Assembly: GCF_003019275.1 (NCBI RefSeq)
Contig: NZ_CP027848.1
Span: forward strand, 1,426,001-1,490,000
DNA from: Staphylococcus muscae
GTDB lineage: Bacteria > Bacillota > Bacilli > Staphylococcales > Staphylococcaceae
Direction: 5' to 3'
Length of the DNA stretch: 64,000 nt
The position numbers and the translations under genes are program-made. Below the pieces are notes generated by a model, which searched no databases, was not told where the DNA came from, and saw only the letters and a program-made list of their open reading frames with translations. Numbering within the stretch: the stretch's first letter is position 1; each line of letters starts with the position of its first letter. Positions 1 to 8,979 of the stretch are shown here, piece by piece.

Positions 1-254
1 AATTTGTTGTGTCATCCATTGAAGAAGCTGAAACAGATGCCATTCAAGGTATTGAACGTTGCGAACCACAGCCTCCATCTGAAGACTTTGCTTATTACGC
101 CAAAGCCTTACCAAGTACCTTCATCTATGCGGGAGCTGCACCTGAAGATGGTGAACATTACCCACATCACCATCCAAAGTTTGATATTAGCGAGAAATCA
201 TTACGTGTCGCAGCTGAAGCAGTCGGTATTACAGTATTAAACTATTTGACATAA
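1..254 (+). CDS. M20-family amidohydrolase/peptidase, C-terminal fragment (cut by window edge)
   Basis: The reading frame is open from the first bases and ends at 254, so only about the last 83 residues are visible. The fragment contains a conserved Glu-Asp-Phe block (PSEDFAYYAKALP), then a glycine turn and a His-rich YPHHHPKFDISEKSL segment. This is the usual C-terminal end of M20 metal-dependent amidohydrolases (hippurate hydrolase/N-acyl amino acid amidohydrolase type), where the last His helps bind the dinuclear metal site. Substrate cannot be told from this part. A strong hairpin follows immediately and is shared with the convergent efflux gene. Confidence 0.75.
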   Translation, partial: FVVSSIEEAETDAIQGIERCEPQPPSEDFAYYAKALPSTFIYAGAAPEDGEHYPHHHPKFDISEKSLRVAAEAVGITVLNYLT

Positions 255-259
255 AAGTA

Positions 260-286
260 CCCCCTATTTCTTAAATAGGGGGCTTT
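260..286. terminator. Bidirectional terminator between amidohydrolase and norB-like gene
   Basis: A perfect 10-bp stem (CCCCCTATTT / AAATAGGGGG, 260-269 with 273-282) has a 3-base loop and a T-rich run on the plus side. It lies between two convergent genes, so it probably ends both transcripts. Confidence 0.85.
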
Positions 287-289
287 CTC

Positions 290-1681
290 TTACATATGTG
301 ATTGTGTTTTAGGTACTGTAACAAAGATAATGATGAACGCAAGCAGTGCCAAAAATACATTTAGGCCAAGCCCTGCCATCGCACCAATATGAATATTTGT
401 CGCATTGGTTACAACACCATAAACCGCACCTGATAGTGCAATACCAAATGCGCCACCTAACGAAGATGCCATTTTATAAATACCTGATGCCGCACCCGCC
501 TTGTCTTGCGGTGAATTTGCAATAGCTGTATCTGTTGATGGCGTCGCATAGAAACCTAAACCAAAACCATAGAACAAATAACCGATCACACAAACAGCAA
601 TATACATTTTGCTTGGTAGGAACGTCATTGAAATCATCAAAATTCCAAACATATTAAACATCGCACCAATCAACATGGGTTTTCTCGCACCAACACGCTG
701 TAATACCATCTCACCCACACGAATCATCGCCAACACAGTAATCAGATAGGTAATTGATAAATAACCCGCTTGAGAACCGTTCAATCCGAGTCCTTGTTGA
801 ACGAAAGTATTAGAGACGAGCAACGTCCCTGCCACACCATTTAATAAGAAGTTCGACAATGTCGCACCTGTATATGATGTTGATGTAAATAATTTAAAGT
901 CAATTAATGGCGTATCTTTACGTTTTTCTACTTTGACAAAAAGGAATGTCGTCACAATAAACATTAAAATTAAACTTAAAATGATTGGTGACAAAAAGCC
1001 TAGCGTACCACTTTGTGTAATGACAATATTGATACTCAACATCATCAATACAAACAAGATAAGTCCTTGAACATCAAAGCGATAATCTGACTGATGCGTT
1101 GCTTTCGTTTCTGGTGTCCCTTTGATTAATACCATCGACGCAAGTGCCACCACAATTGAGATAATAAAAATCCAACGCCATCCGAAGTTCGTCGCAATAA
1201 CACCACCGAACAATGAAGCAACCCCTGAGCCACCCCATGAACCGATAGACCAGTAGCTCAATGCACGCTGACGATCTTTACCTTGATAATATGTCTTCAT
1301 AATCGCTAAAGTAGAAGGCATGATTGTAGCGGCAGAGAGTCCTTGAATCACACGACCTAAAATTAATAATGCCGGCACGTTGCTGACAATAATAATTAAC
1401 GATCCGATGACACTTAACCATAAGCCAACATATGTGATTTTAACGCGTCCAACCTTATCCGCTAAACTCCCCGCACCAACGACAAACATCCCCGAGAAGA
1501 GTGCGGTAATACTCACAGCAATGCTGATTGTGCCCAGATTACTATGATACGTATTCTGCAATGCAGGCACCACATTCAATAGCGACTGGGCAAATAGCCA
1601 GAATGTAATGACTCCGAGTACAATCCCTAATATTAACTTATTATCTCCTTGATACGTTTGCGTCTTGTCTTGTTGAACCAT
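290..1681 (-). CDS. norB: NorB-like MFS multidrug efflux transporter
   Basis: A 463-residue hydrophobic protein of the 14-helix drug:H+ antiporter-2 type, the same length as S. aureus NorB and closely similar throughout from memory. Family signatures include motif A (GAGSLADKVGRVKIT, about residues 70-84) after TM2 and a motif with RVIQGLSAATIMPSTLA near residue 115. The highly NorB-like stretch RALSYWSIGSWGGSGV lies near residue 143. NorB exports quinolones and other hydrophobic compounds in S. aureus and is controlled there by MgrA-type regulators. No regulator gene is adjacent here. The gene is monocistronic on the minus strand, converging with the amidohydrolase. Substrate range is inferred from family only. 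Confidence 0.85.
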   Translation of the reverse strand: MVQQDKTQTYQGDNKLILGIVLGVITFWLFAQSLLNVVPALQNTYHSNLGTISIAVSITALFSGMFVVGAGSLADKVGRVKITYVGLWLSVIGSLIIIVSNVPALLILGRVIQGLSAATIMPSTLAIMKTYYQGKDRQRALSYWSIGSWGGSGVASLFGGVIATNFGWRWIFIISIVVALASMVLIKGTPETKATHQSDYRFDVQGLILFVLMMLSINIVITQSGTLGFLSPIILSLILMFIVTTFLFVKVEKRKDTPLIDFKLFTSTSYTGATLSNFLLNGVAGTLLVSNTFVQQGLGLNGSQAGYLSITYLITVLAMIRVGEMVLQRVGARKPMLIGAMFNMFGILMISMTFLPSKMYIAVCVIGYLFYGFGLGFYATPSTDTAIANSPQDKAGAASGIYKMASSLGGAFGIALSGAVYGVVTNATNIHIGAMAGLGLNVFLALLAFIIIFVTVPKTQSHM

Positions 1682-2189
1682 ACTTGTTCCTCCTAAGCTT
1701 TCAATAAGATATATGGTCGGTTGCCGATGTTCATAACTATTAAGATAGTGATAGGAATCAATCTAGTTTAGCTAGTTTCCCACCACAACAACTTATATAT
1801 CTTATGCGCTGCCCACATTAATTTTTAAAAATAGCAGTTGATAGAACAACAAGTATTACAATGCGATGAGTCTGCTATTTCTAAGCTTTGAAATACATGA
1901 TATATGCAACCTTATCACGTGTAAAGACACGTTATTTTGTTTCTATTGATCATGTGACTTCATACGTTAATAACACTTTAGCACATCTTTGAGAAGGATA
2001 GTTAGAAATATTGTGATGTAAACGTATTCATTATGTAAATAAATTTAATTTATAAATAATAAAACATCACCACAAAATTGCGTGTCATATCTACACAACA
2101 ACAGAATAACCACATCAAATTTTTTCGATGTCATCTTTTATGTTTGGGATGTTTTTATTGAGAGAATATATGGATAAAGGAGGATTTTC
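1682..2189. other. 508-base gap upstream of norB-like gene; no coding sequence seen
   Basis: AT-rich divergent intergenic region between the norB-like gene (minus) and a small membrane-protein gene (plus). It should hold the promoters of both. One 9-bp inverted repeat, AAATAGCAG (1829-1837) / CTGCTATTT (1872-1880), is visible but has no clear T-run. No ORF with a convincing ribosome binding site was seen. Confidence 0.5.
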
Positions 2190-2456
2190 ATGACACCATA
2201 TGTATTGATGCTCCTAATCACTATTTCAGTTATATCTTACATTTTTTACAACTTTATAAAGGATAAACCTATTATAAATGTTTTCATAGCTGTCATGATA
2301 CAATCAATGTTATTATTTATCATAAGATTCTTTTGGTTGAAGGAATCATTTAGTGATTCGTTTGCATTATCTTTTGATCTATTAACTATCATTATAGCGA
2401 TTATATATTGTATTTATAAGGTGAATAAAAAGAAGAGAAAAACATTGGACTCTTAA
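2190..2456 (+). CDS. Small three-helix membrane protein, unknown function
   Basis: An 88-residue ORF with a strong Shine-Dalgarno (AAAGGAGG at about 2177-2184) correctly spaced from ATG 2190. It has three hydrophobic stretches (about residues 4-20, 28-46 and 60-78), each with charged flanks, and ends in a Lys/Arg-rich cytoplasmic-looking tail (VNKKKRKTLDS). No family is recognised. It is a single gene bordered by hairpins downstream. The RBS and membrane topology make it a believable gene, but its role is unknown. Confidence 0.6.
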   Translation: MTPYVLMLLITISVISYIFYNFIKDKPIINVFIAVMIQSMLLFIIRFFWLKESFSDSFALSFDLLTIIIAIIYCIYKVNKKKRKTLDS

Positions 2457-2590
2457 GATTTTAATAATGTTAACCACGTAATGTACTTACCGACCTTATA
2501 TATTAGACGACCACACTTCTACCTCCACCTTAAGAACTTGAATATTTTCATCTTTTGTTTTTAGTCGTTTTAATATATTATGACATATAG

Positions 2591-2658
2591 GCGCACCATG
2601 TCTCCTCTTTATTTTTGGTTTGGTCACTTAAAATGATAGAGACATGGGCGCTTTTTTG
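2591..2658 (+). terminator. Hairpin with T-run downstream of the small membrane gene
   Basis: An imperfect stem, GCGCACCATGTCTC (2591-2604) with GAGACATGGGCGC (2639-2651), is followed by a run of six Ts on the plus strand. The loop is long (34 bases). It is about 130 bases beyond the 2190-2456 gene. Confidence 0.5.
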
Positions 2659-2671
2659 CATTAAAATGATT

Positions 2672-2710
2672 TAAAAAAAGGCGGGATAGCATTTCATGCC
2701 ATCCCACCAC
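2672..2710 (-). terminator. Second minus-strand hairpin with T-run beyond the abi gene
   Basis: Read on the minus strand, GGGATGGCAT...ATGCTATCCC forms a stem with a 3-base loop, followed by GCC and seven Ts. It fits an intrinsic terminator for leftward transcription from the abi-like gene. Confidence 0.6.
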
Positions 2711-2761
2711 AAGGCGCGTTATCATCACTCTATCATCACAATCATTTAATACGCTTAATCA

Positions 2762-2802
2762 AAAACTCAGCTCTACATCGTTTTTCGATGCAGAGCCTAC
2801 AA
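2762..2802 (-). terminator. First minus-strand terminator of the abi-like gene
   Basis: On the minus strand, GGCTCTGCATCG and CGATGTAGAGC pair across an AAAAA loop. TGAGTTTTTG follows. It lies about 40 bases beyond the abi-like stop codon. Confidence 0.6.
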
Positions 2803-2842
2803 ACATATAGTTTTATTCCTTACTCCAAGAATATCCTATGCT

Positions 2843-3780
2843 TTAGTAATTATCAAGTATATCATTAAAAAAGTTATAGACAGATACAAATCTTTCGTCA
2901 TATATATCGCTATTCCTTTTAGCACGAATCATGAATTGATTAAATTCTTGGACTCTATACTTTCTCATATTCGGACTCATAACAATTTTATCGTATACAA
3001 ATAACATCGCTACCATATCATGTATATTATAATTTCTCAATCGTTTGTTTAACCGATTTTTACTAATACCTAATCGTTTAACAAACTGTGTTATTAAAAC
3101 ACTTTTATCTTTACCAGCCATTTGAGTAGTCAGAACAATATTATTAAGGATAGGAGTATTGTGTGCAGCTTTATTCCTTATGTTTTTAACAAATCTAACT
3201 GTTTTACATAATTCTTTATATTCTTCTATATGGTAACGATCATAAAAAAATTCAATAAAGCAGCATAAATCACCAAATTGTATGTATTCAATAAGAAACC
3301 ATATAGGTGTGTTCGTTTCATATTTTTCATAATCTAAACATCTATAAGAGTCATACTTCAAATGTTTTAGCATCTTTTTATATGGATCTCTTATATTCCT
3401 GTTTGGTAGTGTTTTATATATTCAAAAAATAACTGTACTACTTCATATTCATTGTCATTACTCATATTTGTAATCGAACGCATCACATTTAACTTAATTG
3501 AGTGTTCAATATCCAAACAAAATTTGATTATAATATACCTTAATTGCATATCGAGACTTGCTAAATCTAACAAGTTTTTGAAATCTACATTTTGATGTTT
3601 TTCTACGAATTGACCTTGATACTTAACTGTTTGCTTAGGATAATTATCCATGTAACTATTAAGCTTAAAATAATAATTCTTATATTCCAATACTTTAATA
3701 GCTTCAAACTCGTTAATATGATTAAACTCCACACCTTTAAACTTCATATAAAATATAAGTGATTTGAATGATAATAACAT
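2843..3780 (-). pseudogene. Abi_2 (AbiD/AbiF-type) abortive-infection-like gene, broken by a frameshift
   Basis: Two consecutive minus-strand ORFs read as one Abi_2-family protein split by a frame change. The N-terminal part (3391-3780) carries the family pattern VLEYKNYYFKLNSY, the LDLASLDMQLRYIIIKFCLDIEH block and a premature stop at 3391-3393. In the next frame the reading resumes before ATG 3373 as RDPYKKML, then TNTPIWFLIEYIQFGD, NIRNKAAHNTPI and a C-terminal helical region (2843-3373). Those blocks belong in this order in one protein of about 310 residues. The N-terminus also looks short, with a stop codon directly before ATG 3780. Abi_2 proteins are linked to phage exclusion in lactococci. 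Here the gene is probably inactive unless the shift is a sequencing error or is recoded. Confidence 0.7.
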
Positions 3781-3894
3781 TTAAAATACTCCAGTCTTAT
3801 CAAATATTACACATATTATACACGAATTTCCCAGGAATGTTATTATAATGAAAAAGTATTTTCAATATAAAGTCTATATCCCCTTAAAAACTGC

Positions 3895-3936
3895 AAAAAA
3901 CCTCACAACTCCAATGAGTTGCGAGGTTTTATATAT
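3895..3936 (-). terminator. Terminator of the rpsF-ssb-rpsR operon
   Basis: A near-perfect stem AAAACCTC(A/G)CAACT with its complement lies at 3897-3930, just past the rpsR stop. Runs of A/T on both sides mean it could also work on the plus strand. Confidence 0.8.
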
Positions 3937-3937
3937 C

Positions 3938-4180
3938 TTACGCTTCGTCTTTAACGAATGGTAATAATGCCATATGACGTGCGCGTTTGATAGCTGTTGT
4001 CAACATACGTTGATATTTAGCTGAAGTACCTGTCACACGACGTGGCAAAATTTTACCACGTTCAGAAATGAAACGTTTTAATAATTCAGTGTCTTTGTAG
4101 TCGATATGTGTAATACCATTTGCTGTGAAGTAGCAAACTTTTTTACGACGACGACCACCTCTTCTTGGTCCACCTGCCAT
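3938..4180 (-). CDS. rpsR: 30S ribosomal protein S18
   Basis: An 80-residue basic protein with the S18 signature [26 protein letters not shown] (residues about 33-58, abbreviated here) and an Arg-rich N-terminus. S18 binds the 30S platform as a heterodimer with S6. It is the last gene of rpsF-ssb-rpsR and reads leftward. It is the normal length for Firmicutes. Confidence 0.97.
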   Translation of the reverse strand: MAGGPRRGGRRRKKVCYFTANGITHIDYKDTELLKRFISERGKILPRRVTGTSAKYQRMLTTAIKRARHMALLPFVKDEA

Positions 4181-4231
4181 GATGTGTGCCTCCCTTCCTG
4201 TTAAATATTTTTATTGTTCAGTTCGTTTTTT

Positions 4232-4741
4232 TTAAAATGGTAAATCATCATCACTAATGTCTATTGGCCCGTTCGCATTCGCAAATGGGTTATCATTGCG
4301 TGCTGGCTGATTGTTTTGATATGACGAATTTTGGCCTTGCTGTTGTCCACCGAAACTTTGTCCATAACTTTGGAAGTCATTTCCATGGTTTGGACTATTT
4401 TGTGCGTGTCGTTGATTCGCTGATTTTGGCTCAAGGAATTGAACACTATCACAAACAACTTCAGTAACATAGACGCGTCGGCCTTCTTGGTTTTCATAAC
4501 TGCGTGACTGTAAGCGACCATCAACACCTGCAAGGCTACCTTTGAATAAGAAATTATTAACATTCTCAGCTTGTTTACGGAAAACAACGCAGTTAATAAA
4601 ATCTGCTTCACGTTCCCCTTGCGCATTCGTAAACGTACGATTCACTGCGAGAGTAAAAGTCGCTACACTTACGCCTGAGGGTGTCGTTCTGTATTCAGGA
4701 TCTTTTGTTAATCGACCTACTAATACAACTCTGTTAATCAT
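4232..4741 (-). CDS. ssb: Single-stranded DNA-binding protein
   Basis: A 169-residue protein. It has an N-terminal OB fold ([18 protein letters not shown] at the start, then FTLAVNR and [15 protein letters not shown]), a Gly/Gln/Asn-rich linker from about residue 110, and the acidic tip DISDDDLPF that recruits replication and repair partners. It sits between rpsF and rpsR, the usual position for the essential housekeeping SSB. Confidence 0.97.
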   Translation of the reverse strand: MINRVVLVGRLTKDPEYRTTPSGVSVATFTLAVNRTFTNAQGEREADFINCVVFRKQAENVNNFLFKGSLAGVDGRLQSRSYENQEGRRVYVTEVVCDSVQFLEPKSANQRHAQNSPNHGNDFQSYGQSFGGQQQGQNSSYQNNQPARNDNPFANANGPIDISDDDLPF

Positions 4742-4766
4742 GCTTCACGCCCCCATTAAAATTCTA

Positions 4767-5063
4767 TTACTTTTCTTCGTCTTCACGAACAACAATGTAA
4801 CGAATAATATCGTCATTGATTTTTGCTAAACGTTGGAATTCGTCAGTCGCTGTGTTGTTTTCAGTTTGGATACGTACGATGTAGTAGTAACCATCTTTGA
4901 AATCCTCAATCTCGTAAGCTAAGCGACGTTTACCCCAGTCCTTCGTTTCTAATACTTCAGAACCGTCAGAAGCTAAGATTCCGTTGAAACGTTCAACAAC
5001 TGCTTTACGTGCATCTTCCTCGATGTTAGGACGAACGATGTACATTACTTCATATTTTCTCAT
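4767..5063 (-). CDS. rpsF: 30S ribosomal protein S6
   Basis: A 98-residue protein starting [12 protein letters not shown], with [19 protein letters not shown] in the middle, both diagnostic for S6. It is the first gene of the rpsF-ssb-rpsR operon, preceded by an AAGGAGGTG ribosome binding site. Its leader RNA carries a hairpin resembling the S6:S18 autoregulatory element. Confidence 0.97.
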   Translation of the reverse strand: MRKYEVMYIVRPNIEEDARKAVVERFNGILASDGSEVLETKDWGKRRLAYEIEDFKDGYYYIVRIQTENNTATDEFQRLAKINDDIIRYIVVREDEEK

Positions 5064-5149
5064 TGTATATTTGCACCTCCTTGTGGTCTATGCGGCTTGT
5101 TACGCTTTTGCAACAAGCAAGGAATAATTTTCATTACTCACATTTCAAA
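5064..5149 (-). promoter_or_regulatory. Probable S6:S18 leader (autogenous control element) of rpsF
   Basis: In the minus-strand transcript, GCTTGTT and AACAAGC pair across the loop GCAAAAGCGT, and CCG follows the 3' side of the stem. A stem with an adjacent unpaired CCG is the hallmark of the S6:S18-binding leader in many bacteria. The identification rests on this pattern and its position. Confidence 0.6.
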
Positions 5150-5178
5150 ATTGTATCATACGCCTTACCTTTTGACAA
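5150..5178 (-). promoter_or_regulatory. rpsF operon promoter
   Basis: On the minus strand, TTGTCA (5173-5178) and TACAAT (5150-5155) are separated by exactly 17 bases. This is close to the sigma-A consensus and would start transcription just upstream of the leader hairpin. Confidence 0.65.
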
Positions 5179-5212
5179 TCACGAACCTTCTATATTTTTA
5201 ATTTTATTGTTA

Positions 5213-5264
5213 TAAACAAAAAATCACTTCTTTCATCTATAAATTAAATAGAGAAAGAAGTGAA
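5213..5264 (-). terminator. Terminator of the parB-mscS-DUF951-ychF block
   Basis: On the minus strand, CACTTCTTTC pairs with GAAAGAAGTG around an 18-base AT loop, followed by ATTTTTTG. It lies about 80 bases past the ychF stop and before the rpsF promoter. Confidence 0.75.
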
Positions 5265-5344
5265 AGTTTATTATTCATGAAAAGATGCGTCTTCTTTAAA
5301 ATTCATACAACACTGCTAAACACATTGATAAAACATTTTTTGTC

Positions 5345-6442
5345 TTATACGTTAAAGCGGAAATGTACGACATCGCCATCTTGCATAATATATTCCTTAC
5401 CTTCGAGGCGCATTTTACCAGCTTCTTTTGCCCCTTGTTCACCATTATTGTTGACGAAATCATCGTAACTTGTCACTTCTGCACGAATGAAACCACGCTC
5501 GAAGTCTGTGTGGATAATCCCCGCACATTGTGGCGCTGTCATACCTTCTTTAAATGTCCACGCACGTACTTCTTGCACACCTGCTGTGAAGTATGTTGCA
5601 AGTCCAAGTAAGTCATATGTTTTGCGAATGAGGCGGTGTAAGCCTGGCTCTTCAATGCCTAATTCTTCTAAGAACATTTCTTTGTCTTCATCATCAAGCG
5701 TTGCAATTTCTTCTTCAATTTTGGCACTGATTACGATGACTTCTGAATCTTCTTTAGCTGCGTATTCACGAATTGCTTGTACTTTGTCATTTTCAGCATC
5801 GTTAACTTCATCTTCACCAACGTTGGCAATATAAAGCATTGATTTAGATGTTAATAGATGTGCTTGGTTTACGTATTTTTGATCTTCATCATTAAATTCA
5901 AGACTACGCACTGGTTTACCATCTTCAAGTGCCTCTTTAATTTCACTTAAAATACGTACTTCATTCATCGCTGTTTTATCTTTTTGACGTGCCATTTTTT
6001 CTATACGTGGTAAGCGTTTCTCTACTGACTCAAGGTCTGCGAGCACGAGTTCCATATTGATGACTTCAATGTCTTCAATTGGATTCACACGACCTGCAAC
6101 ATGTGTTACGTTGTCGTCGTCAAATGCACGTACCACTTGGCAAATGGCATCAACTTCACGAATGTGTGACAAGAATTTATTTCCAAGTCCTTCCCCTTTT
6201 GAGGCACCTTTTACGATACCTGCAATATCCGTAAACTCAAAAGTTGTCGGCAAAGTTTTCTTTGGATTAACAATTTCTGCTAATTTATCTAAACGCTTAT
6301 CTGGTACTTCTACAATACCTACGTTAGGATCAATCGTCGCAAAGGGATAGTTGGCTGCTAATGCCCCTGCCTTTGTAATTGCGTTAAATAGCGTAGACTT
6401 CCCTACGTTTGGTAAACCTACAATACCCGCTGTTAAAGCCAT
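5345..6442 (-). CDS. ychF: Ribosome-associated GTPase/ATPase YchF (EngD)
   Basis: A 365-residue Obg-family protein of normal length. It has the P-loop GLPNVGKSTLFNAITK near residue 8, the switch region DIAGIVKGASKGEGLGN, a helical insert and a C-terminal TGS domain ending with the DGDVVHFRFNV strand. YchF proteins prefer ATP over GTP and bind ribosomes, with a role in stress response. The ATG overlaps the last base of the DUF951 stop codon, so the two are translationally adjacent. Confidence 0.95.
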   Translation of the reverse strand: MALTAGIVGLPNVGKSTLFNAITKAGALAANYPFATIDPNVGIVEVPDKRLDKLAEIVNPKKTLPTTFEFTDIAGIVKGASKGEGLGNKFLSHIREVDAICQVVRAFDDDNVTHVAGRVNPIEDIEVINMELVLADLESVEKRLPRIEKMARQKDKTAMNEVRILSEIKEALEDGKPVRSLEFNDEDQKYVNQAHLLTSKSMLYIANVGEDEVNDAENDKVQAIREYAAKEDSEVIVISAKIEEEIATLDDEDKEMFLEELGIEEPGLHRLIRKTYDLLGLATYFTAGVQEVRAWTFKEGMTAPQCAGIIHTDFERGFIRAEVTSYDDFVNNNGEQGAKEAGKMRLEGKEYIMQDGDVVHFRFNV

Positions 6443-6675
6443 TATTCATTCTCCTTATCTTGCGTACTTGCAGACTCAAGTACGGTTTTTAATTTTTTAT
6501 TAAATGTTTGACGTGGCAACATGATACTTCTCTGACAAGCTTCACACTTAATACGAATATCCGCACCCATGCGAATAATCTTGAAGCGATTCGTGCCACA
6601 TGCATGTTGTTTCTTCATCTCTACTATATCATTTAAACCATATTTTGCAGACACGTGCGTCACGCCACCTTTCAT
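6442..6675 (-). CDS. DUF951 family small protein
   Basis: A 77-residue protein matching the DUF951 pattern: DIVEMKKQHACGTNRFKIIRMGADIRIKCEACQ with two Cys positions (CG and CEAC), in the style of a small zinc- or nucleic-acid-binding fold. Function is unknown. It sits in the conserved block mscS-DUF951-ychF, three bases after the mscS stop and overlapping ychF by one base. Confidence 0.85.
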   Translation of the reverse strand: MKGGVTHVSAKYGLNDIVEMKKQHACGTNRFKIIRMGADIRIKCEACQRSIMLPRQTFNKKLKTVLESASTQDKENE

Positions 6676-6678
6676 TTG

Positions 6679-7563
6679 TTATTGTTCGCTGTTCTGTTGA
6701 TACATTTGAACAAGTGTAGGTGCTGGTGCTTTAATTCCTTCTACTTGGAAGAAGTCTTTCAATTCACGGCGTAAAATACGCGCACCTGTGAAGTTTTCAC
6801 CTGGTAATGTTTCACCGGCAATACGAATACTGACTTCATATGCGTTTACCGCATCGACACCTAAGACTTCTGGCGCCTCTAAAAACAAGTCGTATTTCTT
6901 TGGAATCCCTTTAAGAAATTGATTCATTCTTTTTTCAACTTTTTCAAGATTTTCATCGATAGAAACAGGAATATTAATAATTGCGACACCATTTGTCACA
7001 GAGTAGTTCGTTACTTCACTCATTGTACCATTAGGAATCGTAGAAAGCTCACCTGTAATTGATAAAATACGTGTCGAACGTAAACCGATTGCTTTTACTG
7101 TTCCTTCTGCGATGGGTGCCCCGCTATTTTTAATGCTGACATAGTCACCGACATCAAACTGGTTTTCAAAAATGATAAAAAAGCCTGTAATGATATCTTT
7201 CACTAATGTTTGCGCACCGAAACCGATGGCTAAACCAACGACACCGGCACCGGCTAAGATACTTTCAACACTGATGCCAAATTTACTTAAAATTGTCGTT
7301 AATGTAATAAACCAAACGAGATATCCGACTGCATTTTGAACGAGTGTAATCAATGTATGCGAGCGTTTGGCACGACTCGTTCTTCCCGCCTTACTATTTA
7401 CTTTGAAGAATTGTTCAATCACTTTGTTCAAAATACGCGTTACGATAAATGCTGCTAGGACGTATATCCCGACAATGACTAATTGGGTTAAAAGATTCGA
7501 ATAAGTCTCTGGTTCAAGTAATGGTTGAATCATCCCTTTAATAATAGACTCAAATTTTTGCAT
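6679..7563 (-). CDS. MscS-family small-conductance mechanosensitive channel
   Basis: A 294-residue protein with three N-terminal membrane segments. The pore-lining helix is visible as SILAGAGVVGLAIGFGAQ near residues 97-114, followed by TLVKDIITGFFIIFE and the beta domain (FDVGDYVSI, STRILSITGELSTIPNG). MscS channels open under membrane tension and release solutes after osmotic downshock. It lies just downstream of parB in the same direction, as in related Firmicutes. Confidence 0.92.
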   Translation of the reverse strand: MQKFESIIKGMIQPLLEPETYSNLLTQLVIVGIYVLAAFIVTRILNKVIEQFFKVNSKAGRTSRAKRSHTLITLVQNAVGYLVWFITLTTILSKFGISVESILAGAGVVGLAIGFGAQTLVKDIITGFFIIFENQFDVGDYVSIKNSGAPIAEGTVKAIGLRSTRILSITGELSTIPNGTMSEVTNYSVTNGVAIINIPVSIDENLEKVEKRMNQFLKGIPKKYDLFLEAPEVLGVDAVNAYEVSIRIAGETLPGENFTGARILRRELKDFFQVEGIKAPAPTLVQMYQQNSEQ

Positions 7564-7592
7564 AATGATATCCTTTCTTTCAATTGATATAG

Positions 7593-8414
7593 CTACGTTT
7601 GTTTCAACAACTGAATCAGTCGTCGATAATCCGCTTCTGAATGAAATGTAAATGTCACTTGTCCTTTATTTTGTTTTGTTGCAATCTCTACCGATGTGCC
7701 ATACAGATCACTTAACTGTTGTTCATGCTGACGAATCAGTTTTGGTTTCTTAATTGTTGTTTGTACAGTCTGATGATTGGGTGATGATTGTGTCTCAGCA
7801 ACACGTTGCTCTAAATAGCGAACACTCCAAGACTCCCGGACGGCTAAATCTGCGTATTGCCGCATCTTTTCAGGGTTTTTTAGCCCCAACAAAGTACGTC
7901 CGTGCCCGCCTGACAATGTCCCTTCTCGTATCAATTGTCGAATTGATGTTGGTAACTTTAACAAACGCAACATGTTTGCAATATATGGACGTGATTTGCC
8001 TAGTCTTTTCGCCACTGCTTGTTGTGTCATATGATGTGCTTCCATCAATTGCTGATAACTCTCTGCCTCTTCGACTGGATTCAAGTTCTCTCGTTGTAAA
8101 TTCTCAATAATGGCAAGCTCTCTCATTTCATGATCTGTCATCTTTCGAACGATTGCTGGTATGTGTGTTAATCCTGCTTGTTCACTTGCGCGATAACGAC
8201 GTTCTCCTGCGACAATGTAATAACCTTGAATGGACTGCGTGACAACAATTGGTTGTAATACCCCGTGTTGCACAATAGACTGTGAAAGTTCTAATAACTT
8301 GTCGCGATCGAAATTTTTTCGTGGCTGATAAGGATTCGGACGTATTTCTATCAAGGGTAACATTTTGACCTGTTCATCTCTTGACTTAGGTGTCACATCT
8401 GACATTTCATTCAC
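7593..8414 (-). CDS. parB: Chromosome partitioning protein ParB (Spo0J)
   Basis: A 273-residue ParB. It has the N-terminal CTP-binding region with IRPNPYQPRKNF and the GERRYRAS box (near residue 72), then ENLQRENLNPVEEA, an HTH domain (MTQQAVAKRLGKSRPYIANMLR in part) and a C-terminal dimerisation region. ParB binds parS, slides as a CTP-dependent clamp and loads SMC near the origin. No parA/soj gene accompanies it, which is normal in staphylococci. Candidate parS sites are present at four places in this window. Its paralogue noc lies 8.6 kb away in the same orientation. Confidence 0.93.
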   Translation of the reverse strand: MNEMSDVTPKSRDEQVKMLPLIEIRPNPYQPRKNFDRDKLLELSQSIVQHGVLQPIVVTQSIQGYYIVAGERRYRASEQAGLTHIPAIVRKMTDHEMRELAIIENLQRENLNPVEEAESYQQLMEAHHMTQQAVAKRLGKSRPYIANMLRLLKLPTSIRQLIREGTLSGGHGRTLLGLKNPEKMRQYADLAVRESWSVRYLEQRVAETQSSPNHQTVQTTIKKPKLIRQHEQQLSDLYGTSVEIATKQNKGQVTFTFHSEADYRRLIQLLKQT

Positions 8415-8536
8415 CTACTCTCACAAAAAAATTTGACTCTTCTATTTTACTGGTTGCACCCTAGATAGACAAGGGATAGCCGTCATATTATATATCACAA
8501 AAATGACCGGCTAATCATAATTTTCAGAAAAATGTG

Positions 8537-8565
8537 TTGACAAGATTTTTGGAGTCGTGTAAAGT
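8537..8565 (+). promoter_or_regulatory. Promoter of the methionine operon
   Basis: TTGACA (8537-8542) and TAAAGT (8560-8565) are separated by 17 bases. It would start a leader RNA of about 400 bases that contains the T-box. Confidence 0.7.
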
Positions 8566-8571
8566 GTGATT

Positions 8572-8957
8572 TACCAAAACGAAACACACAATATTCGAAA
8601 CACTGTAAAAAGGAAAGTAGAACGTCCCCTGCGATTACAGAGAGTCTTCATTTGCTGAGAGAAGATGTTGAAAGCACGTTTGAAAATGGCCTTGGAGTGT
8701 TGATGCCAATATGAGGTATCACCGGGTTCGCCCGTTATAGCGATACAGTATTAACATGTTGTTAAATGGCGTACTGGAATTCCACGTATACACCCTCACA
8801 GTATACGCATACTCTAAAGTACACCATACAACTTGGCGTACTGGAAGAGGTTGCTTTAGTGATGAAGCAACGAACAAAGGTGGTACCGCGAACAAAGCTT
8901 TCGTCCTTTATATTCCGATCAATGAATCGGCTATAAAGGACGAAAGCTTTTTTATTT
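8572..8957 (+). ncRNA. T-box riboswitch controlling metICFE
   Basis: The leader contains the diagnostic T-box sequence AAAGGTGGTACCGCG (8876-8890) directly before a long terminator (AAAGCTTTCGTCC at 8894 pairing with its complement ending at 8950, then Ts). The upstream part has the stem I hallmarks AGAGAGTC (8639-8646 region) and TTGGAGTG. T-boxes sense uncharged tRNA, presumably tRNA-Met here given the genes downstream. ATG triplets occur at 8703 and 8711, but I could not place the specifier with certainty. A 13-base direct repeat TGGCGTACTGGAA (8767-8779 and 8834-8846) lies in the linker region. An ORF-like reading frame across the leader is not a gene. Confidence 0.9.
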
Positions 8958-8979
8958 TGTTTAAGGAGGTTATATCACG

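Noticed and set aside
4264-4829. Several overlapping ORFs on both strands over ssb and rpsF
   Set aside because: They are shadow frames of well-identified genes without ribosome binding sites.
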